Assembly: GCF_001423695.1 (NCBI RefSeq)
Contig: NZ_LMOZ01000001.1
Span: 124,001-188,000, forward strand
Direction of reading: 5' to 3'
From: Leifsonia sp. Leaf336
GTDB lineage: Bacteria; Actinomycetota; Actinomycetes; Actinomycetales; Microbacteriaceae
DNA length: 64,000 nt
Shown here: piece after piece, positions 59,820 through 64,000 of the stretch
Position numbering within the stretch: the first letter of the stretch is position 1
Layout of the letters: the number at the start of each line of letters is the position of its first letter
The notes under the pieces: model-generated
Databases searched by the model: none
The model's input: only the letters and a program-made list of their open reading frames with translations
Told to the model about the DNA's origin: nothing
Made by a program: the position numbers and the translations under genes

Positions 59820-60347
59820 GTGCCCCAGTACCACCGGCCTCGTCCCCTCGCCGTCGGCGACGTCGTCTCGGAGTTCGACTGCGGCATCGAGGTGCTCGAC
59901 CGCTGGCTGAGAGGCTGGGCCAGGCACAACGAGGCCGCCGGCGGCTCCCGCACCTACGCGTCGGTCGCGACCGGCACCGATCGCGTCGCCGGCTATTACT
60001 GCCTCTCGGCGAGCTCGATCGTGCGCGGCGAAGCCCCTGGGGCTGTCGCCCGCAGCATGCCCGACCCCATCCCCGTCGCCCTTCTCGGCCGCCTCGCCGT
60101 CGATCGCAGAGACGCGGGCGCGGGTCTCGGCGCCTCGCTGCTCCAGGATGCGGTGCGCCGTGCGATCCAGGCGTCGGAGACGCTCGGGATGCGGGCGCTC
60201 ATCGTGAACGCCAAGGACGACGATGTCGTCCCTTTCTACGAGCGTTTCGGCTTCCGTCGTTTCCCCGACGGTTCCGAGCGCATCCTCTTCTTGAAGATCG
60301 CCGATGCGCTGAAGACGGCGGCCGCCCTCACCCGACCCACGCGGTGA
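59820..60347 (+). CDS. GNAT toxin, TacT-like tRNA acetyltransferase
   Basis: 175 residues from the GTG of VPQYHRPRPLAVGDVV. Hallmarks of TacT/AtaT-type toxins: FDCGIEVLDRWLRGWARHNEAAGGSRTYASV near the start, a LGRLAVDRRDAGAGLGASLLQDAVRRA acetyl-CoA loop and MRALIVNAKDDDVVPFYERFGFRRF with the catalytic Tyr. Such toxins acetylate the amino group of charged tRNAs and stop translation. The preceding antitoxin completes a type II module. It overlaps the convergent hydrolase gene by 20 bp. Confidence 0.9.
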   Translation: MPQYHRPRPLAVGDVVSEFDCGIEVLDRWLRGWARHNEAAGGSRTYASVATGTDRVAGYYCLSASSIVRGEAPGAVARSMPDPIPVALLGRLAVDRRDAGAGLGASLLQDAVRRAIQASETLGMRALIVNAKDDDVVPFYERFGFRRFPDGSERILFLKIADALKTAAALTRPTR

Positions 60348-61383
60348 GCTCGGCCAGGAACTCCTCGGGCCGCTCGATGTGCGGGGAGTGGCCGCAGTCC
60401 TCGAACACGACCTCCCTCGTGTCACCGCCGGCCGCGGCGTAGCGCTCCAGCACGGCGCGGATCTGCACGAGCATCGGCTGCGGAGGTGCGACCTCCTCGC
60501 CCGGCCAGCCGGGCACGATGCCGGCCGCACCCAGGCCGTTGAGGTCGAAGAAGGACGCGTCGTTGACGATCGCGTCGACGGCTCCGTGGATCCAGAGGAT
60601 GGGCGGCTTGGCGGCCGCGTCCACGATCCCGGTCGTATCGAAGTAGATCGGTGCCATCGTGTTGAGCACCCCGCGCGCCCCTGGCGCGAAGCCCGGCCAC
60701 TCATCCGTCGCGGTCGCGTCGCCGGGGTAGTTGTCCTCGCCGGTCGCGGTGGACAGCATCGACTCCACCCAGATGTCCTCGTACTCGGTCGTGAAGCCGG
60801 GCGCGACGTACGCCGACCGGTAGACGGCGCGCGGCGAGGTGGGCGACTCCTCACCCGTGTCGCCGGCGGCGAGCCGCGCCACGAAGTCGGGGTTGGCCCC
60901 GCCTCCACCGGTGCCGGAGGCGTCGGAGTTGAGGAGGCTGCCGTCGGCCGCCGTTCCACCGAAGCCGTAGGGCGACACGGTGGACACCAGGGTGAGGCTG
61001 CGCACCAGGTCGGGGCGGTCGAGCAGCAGCTGCATGACCACGCCGCCTCCCATGCTCCAGCCGACCAGGTGCACGGCGCCCGTGCCGAGCTCGTCCAGCA
61101 CGGCGGCCACATCGTCCGAGAAGTCGGCGACGCCGCGCGTGGCGTCGACCGGGAGCGTCTCGCTGTCGCCGAAGCCGCGCAGATCGACGGCGAGCGCGCG
61201 GGTGCCCTCCGGGAGCGCCAGCATCAGCGGCTGCCAGAACAGCGACGACGACACGTTGCCGTGCACGAACACGATGGTCGTTCCGGCGTCGTCGGGGTCG
61301 GCGGCGCGCTTCAGCACGTTCGCGGTGTAGCGGGAGGTCGGGATGCTGCGGGCGACGATGCCCGGGAGCAGGGTTGCGGTCAC
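60328..61383 (-). CDS. Alpha/beta-fold hydrolase
   Basis: 351 residues from a GTG that overlaps the preceding hydrolase stop (GTGA). The oxyanion segment is TTIVFVHGNVSSSLFWQP, the nucleophile elbow GWSMGGGVV (Ser) and the acid/His pair is suggested by LWIHGAVDAIV and EDCGHSPHIERPEEF. A large cap region (Gly/Ala-rich, 120 residues) separates them. Substrate is unknown. It is the last gene of a three-gene operon starting with 3-hydroxybutyrate dehydrogenase. Confidence 0.88.
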   Translation of the reverse strand: MTATLLPGIVARSIPTSRYTANVLKRAADPDDAGTTIVFVHGNVSSSLFWQPLMLALPEGTRALAVDLRGFGDSETLPVDATRGVADFSDDVAAVLDELGTGAVHLVGWSMGGGVVMQLLLDRPDLVRSLTLVSTVSPYGFGGTAADGSLLNSDASGTGGGGANPDFVARLAAGDTGEESPTSPRAVYRSAYVAPGFTTEYEDIWVESMLSTATGEDNYPGDATATDEWPGFAPGARGVLNTMAPIYFDTTGIVDAAAKPPILWIHGAVDAIVNDASFFDLNGLGAAGIVPGWPGEEVAPPQPMLVQIRAVLERYAAAGGDTREVVFEDCGHSPHIERPEEFLAELTAWVG

Positions 61384-62282
61384 TGCGGTCTCCTTCGGGT
61401 CGAGTGCGGGTGCGGGTGTGGCGGGTAGTCGCCCGGCAGGTGCGGCGTCAGCTGGCGGACGCCGGCCTCCGTCATCACGATCGTGTAGTGGTTCACGTCG
61501 TCGGCTTCGTAGGCCTCGAACCACGGCAGCCGGCCGCGCCACTCGGCGACCTCCTCCGGCAGGTAGAGCGGGTCGGTGTCGAGCAGTCCGCGCGGCACGC
61601 GGACGAACGCGATCGGCAGCGTCAGCCCGGCGAGAGCCTGCGCGTAGCCTCCGCTGCCGTCCATCTCCAGCGCGTTGACCGACATCGCCTCCTCGGAGAC
61701 GCTCGAGCGCAGCTCGGGTGCGGCGCCGACGAGATCGTAGAGCGCGTACCGCTCGACGTGGTCGTTCCACCAGGGGCCGAGCGCGGGATGCCGGCGCCAG
61801 AACGCGAGGTAGTCCTGCTCGCTCGCGAACGTCATCCGCAGCCGGTCGCGGGCGGGGCCGAGATCGGCCGTGCGGGTCACCGGGAGGCCGCCGTCGATCA
61901 GGACGAGACGCTCCACCCGGTCGGGGTGGTGTGCGGCCAGCCAGACGGCGACGAAACCTCCCATCGAGTGGCCGGCGACGATGGCGCGCTCGATCCCGAG
62001 GCCGTCCATCATGCGCGTGACGTCCTCGGCGTGACCGGCCATGCCGTACGGGCCCGGGAGGTCGCCGCTGAGACCGCGGCCACGCAGGTCGGGCGCGACC
62101 AGGCGCACGCCGGGCAGTGCCTCCGCGACGGCCGCCCAGGAGAGGTGGTTGGCGGTGATGCCGTGGATGCCGACCACCGGCATCCCCGCGGCGCCGGCGT
62201 GCCACTGGCCACCGGCCAGCTCGCCGCCGTCGACCGCGACGCGGAAGGGACCAGGGTCGCTCCCCGGTGCCTCGGACGTCAT
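61380..62282 (-). CDS. Alpha/beta-fold hydrolase
   Basis: 300 residues; ATG overlaps the dehydrogenase stop by 4 nt. VVGIHGITANHLSW gives the oxyanion hole, AGHSMGGFVAVWLA the nucleophile elbow, and the Asp/His end of the triad should lie in the ~FEAYEADDVNHYTIV region (His of NHYT). Esterases, lactonases and epoxide hydrolases share this pattern. It is adjacent and coupled to another hydrolase and to a 3-hydroxybutyrate dehydrogenase, so it may process a hydroxy-acid ester or oligomer; inference only. Confidence 0.88.
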   Translation of the reverse strand: MTSEAPGSDPGPFRVAVDGGELAGGQWHAGAAGMPVVGIHGITANHLSWAAVAEALPGVRLVAPDLRGRGLSGDLPGPYGMAGHAEDVTRMMDGLGIERAIVAGHSMGGFVAVWLAAHHPDRVERLVLIDGGLPVTRTADLGPARDRLRMTFASEQDYLAFWRRHPALGPWWNDHVERYALYDLVGAAPELRSSVSEEAMSVNALEMDGSGGYAQALAGLTLPIAFVRVPRGLLDTDPLYLPEEVAEWRGRLPWFEAYEADDVNHYTIVMTEAGVRQLTPHLPGDYPPHPHPHSTRRRPQ

Positions 62283-63025
62283 CGCGCGCTCCAGCCGCCG
62301 TCGATCGTGTAGCTCGCGCCGGTGACCATGCGCGACTCGACGCCCGCCAGCCAGAGCGCGAGCCCGGCGACCTCCTCCGGCTCGACCAGGCTCTTGATCG
62401 CCGGCTCGGTGAGCATGATCTTCTCGACCACCTCGTCCTCCGGGATGCCGTGCAGCCGCGCCTGATCGGCGATCTGCTTCTCGACCAGCGGCGTGCGCAC
62501 GTAGCTCGGCTCGATGCAGTTGGAGGTGACGCCGTGCGCGGCGCCCTCGAGCGCGGTGACCTTCGACAGGCCCTCCAGCCCGTGCTTGGCGGCGACGTAG
62601 GCCGACTTGAACTCGGAGGCGCGCAGGCCGTGCACGCTCGACACGTTGATGATGCGGCCGAAGCCGCGCTCGTACATCCCCGGCAGCGCGGCGCGGATGA
62701 GGAGGAACGGCGCCTCCAGCATGATCCGCAGGAGGAGCGCGAAGCTCTCTGGCTCGAACTCGGGGATCGGGCGCACGTGCTGGAGGCCGGCGTTGTTGAC
62801 GAGGATGTCGGTGTCGAGCCGCAGGTCGCCGAGCGTGGCCGTCTGCGAGAGGTCGACCTCCCACGCCTCGCCGCCCAGCCGGTCGGCGACCGCGCGAGCG
62901 GCCTCGCCGTTCAGGTCGGCGATCGTGACGTGCGCACCGGCGGCCGAGAAGGCCTCCGCGCAGGCGAGGCCGATGCCGCTCGCTCCGCCGGTGATGAGGG
63001 CTCTGCGCCCCGAGAGGTCCGCCAT
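62279..63025 (-). CDS. 3-hydroxybutyrate dehydrogenase (SDR family)
   Basis: 248 residues. Cofactor motif TGGASGIGLACAEAF, DILVNNAGLQHVRPIPEFEPESF, catalytic Ser in INVSSVHGLRASEFKSAYVAAKHG (Tyr/Lys in YVAAKHG), and IEPSYVRTPLVEKQI. The NNAGLQHV and YVRTPLVEKQI segments are distinctive of 3-hydroxybutyrate dehydrogenases, which oxidise 3-hydroxybutyrate to acetoacetate. First gene of an operon with two alpha/beta hydrolases. No polyhydroxybutyrate synthase or depolymerase is recognised in the window. Confidence 0.9.
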   Translation of the reverse strand: MADLSGRRALITGGASGIGLACAEAFSAAGAHVTIADLNGEAARAVADRLGGEAWEVDLSQTATLGDLRLDTDILVNNAGLQHVRPIPEFEPESFALLLRIMLEAPFLLIRAALPGMYERGFGRIINVSSVHGLRASEFKSAYVAAKHGLEGLSKVTALEGAAHGVTSNCIEPSYVRTPLVEKQIADQARLHGIPEDEVVEKIMLTEPAIKSLVEPEEVAGLALWLAGVESRMVTGASYTIDGGWSAR

Positions 63026-63111
63026 CGCATGCTTCCTTCCCGAGCGCTCCCACCCACACCCGCACCCTACCCGCGGCCTCCGCCCGTGCGGAAGGAGGAC
63101 CGCACCCCGGC

Positions 63112-63549
63112 TCAGCTCGCGCTGCCGGCGGTGACGTCGGTGCCGTCGGAGAGCACGGGGGAGATGAGCCCGAACACGTTGCCGTCCGGATCGCGCAGGT
63201 AGGCGACGCGGCCGATCGACGGCATGTCGTCGGGAGGCAGCGCCTCACTGCCGCCGAGGTCGAGCCCGCGGCGGTAGAGATCGTCGACGTTCCCGTCGAT
63301 CCCCACCACGATGTTCGCGCCGGAGATCGGGGCGTCCGGGGCCGGCGGCGGCCCCATCCGCTGGGTGAGTCCGCCGTTGATGCCGGTGCCTGCGGCGCCC
63401 ATGCGGATGGCGCCCTCCCCGGTGTCGATCGCCCAGTAGGGCATGTCACCGAACCGGGTGAAGGTCCAGCCCAGGAGCTCGGAGTAGTAGTCCATCAAGC
63501 GCTGCGGCTCGGTGGCGTGGATTTCGAAATGGACGACGAGATTCGACAT
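63112..63549 (-). CDS. VOC-family protein (glyoxalase/dioxygenase fold)
   Basis: 145 residues. Two betaalphabetabetabeta modules: LVVHFEIHATEPQRLMDYYSELLGWTFTRF in the first, and ANIVVGIDGNVDDLYRRG with VAYLRDPDGNVFGLISPV in the second. The last motif is typical of small VOC proteins related to YaeR or bleomycin-resistance proteins. The metal ligands (His/Glu) can be seen as HFEIHA and VFGL-region. Substrate unknown. It stands alone between the dehydrogenase operon and the repeat cluster. Confidence 0.88.
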   Translation of the reverse strand: MSNLVVHFEIHATEPQRLMDYYSELLGWTFTRFGDMPYWAIDTGEGAIRMGAAGTGINGGLTQRMGPPPAPDAPISGANIVVGIDGNVDDLYRRGLDLGGSEALPPDDMPSIGRVAYLRDPDGNVFGLISPVLSDGTDVTAGSAS

Positions 63550-63592
63550 GGTGCCTCCCGCCGCCGAGCCTAACCGCGGCGGGCGGTGTCGG

Positions 63593-63680
63593 GAACGGAG
63601 GATTTTCGGCTCGACGCGCCCGGGGGAAGCAGCGAACGGAGGAGATCCGGGCCCGCTGGGGGCGGATCTCCTCCGTTCGC
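63593..63680. repeat. Palindromic intergenic repeat, second locus
   Basis: GAACGGAGGATTTTCG (63593-63608) is followed by a perfect 18-bp hairpin: GCGAACGGAGGAGATCCG (63632-63649) and its exact complement (63663-63680), loop 13 nt. The core GAACGGAGGAGATCCG is the same as in the cluster at 10395-10580, 53 kb away, and both hairpins have a 13-nt loop beginning with GGC. The element lies between convergent or co-directional gene ends and codes for nothing. Confidence 0.85.
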
Positions 63681-63703
63681 GAGGGAGGTGCGGGAGGACG
63701 GGG

Positions 63704-64000
63704 TCAGACGACGGGAGCGGCCGCGGGGGTCGTCACAGCGACCTCCACGAGGCGGCCGTCGTCGGGCGTGACGACGTGCGTCGGGCCGGTCAGCTCGATG
63801 GCGGTCGCCGTCTCGCGCTCGGCGCAGGACGGGCCGACCCACAGCTCCACGTCGCCTGGCTCCACGATGCGCTCGCCGTCGCGGCCGGTGAAGGCCAATC
63901 GCGCGGTCGGCACCCGGAGGGCGACCACGGCCTCCTCGCCGGGCTCCAGCGTGAGGCGGGTGTAGCCGAGCAGCTGCGCGACGGGACGCGTGACGCTCGC
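63704..64000 (-). CDS. Glycoside hydrolase family 3 C-terminal end (beta-glucosidase-like), partial
   Basis: Only the last ~98 codons are in the window; the gene continues beyond base 64000. The translated end (ASVTRPVAQLLGYTRLTLEPGE, then VALRVPTARLAFTGRDGE, IVEPGDVELWVGPSCAE) matches the fibronectin type III-like domain found at the C-terminus of GH3 beta-glucosidases and beta-xylosidases. The catalytic domain is outside. A 24-codon stretch upstream of the internal GTG at 63926 is open in frame, confirming that the gene is longer. Confidence 0.88.
   Translation of the reverse strand, partial: ASVTRPVAQLLGYTRLTLEPGEEAVVALRVPTARLAFTGRDGERIVEPGDVELWVGPSCAERETATAIELTGPTHVVTPDDGRLVEVAVTTPAAAPVV

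Overview
The window reads as chromosomal DNA of a high-GC actinobacterium. Gene density is high, many start codons are GTG, many genes overlap by 4 nt or fewer, and several promoters sit so close to the start codon that leaderless mRNAs are likely. A DUF3073 protein, a DUF6458 membrane protein, a LAXTG-type wall-anchored protein and sugar ABC genes without a linked ATPase fit Microbacteriaceae, and Leifsonia or a close relative is my best guess. The placement is an inference from gene content; there is no rRNA, tRNA, CRISPR array, prophage or insertion sequence that I can support in the window.

Layout. 1-2.8 kb: end of a sensor kinase, its response regulator, a DUF3073 protein and a flavin monooxygenase. 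2.9-10.4 kb: a translationally coupled operon (solute-binding protein, two permeases, peptidase E, glycogen-debranching-type glucosidase) facing a LacI regulator, with two LacI-type operators between them. 10.4-10.6 kb: clustered palindromic intergenic repeats, found again at 63.6 kb. 10.6-16.9 kb: monooxygenase-domain membrane protein, DUF4097-PadR operon, KimA-like permease, metallo-beta-lactamase-fold hydrolase and a TipA-type MerR regulator. 16.9-24.5 kb: YczE/MocR divergent pair, SDR/TetR divergent pair, and a large RND exporter. 24.5-31.7 kb: complete histidine utilisation locus (hutG; hutH-hutU-hutI plus a membrane protein; IclR regulator), tied together by an identical 18-bp operator in two promoter regions. 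31.7-45.6 kb: mostly housekeeping and stress genes (HtrA-type protease, DEAD-box helicase with arginine/aspartate-rich repeats, decarboxylase, Ser/Thr kinase, UDP-glucose dehydrogenase) with one AT-richer patch near 41.4-41.8 kb carrying an unrecognised gene. 45.6-52.2 kb: a SipW-type signal peptidase operon with two alternate-signal-peptide surface proteins and a LAXTG-anchored protein, next to an EspR-like regulator, a MalT-like LuxR regulator and tatA. 52.2-64 kb: argG between two MarR genes, a DD-carboxypeptidase-type lipoprotein, an amidase/agmatine deiminase operon with divergent TetR, a TacA/TacT-type toxin-antitoxin pair, a 3-hydroxybutyrate dehydrogenase/hydrolase operon, and the C-terminal end of a family 3 glycoside hydrolase.

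The most distinctive parts are the SipW/TasA-like/LAXTG surface operon, the hut operator set, the palindromic repeat family and the AT-rich island. Most transcription units carry their own local regulator with a readable dyad operator beside it.
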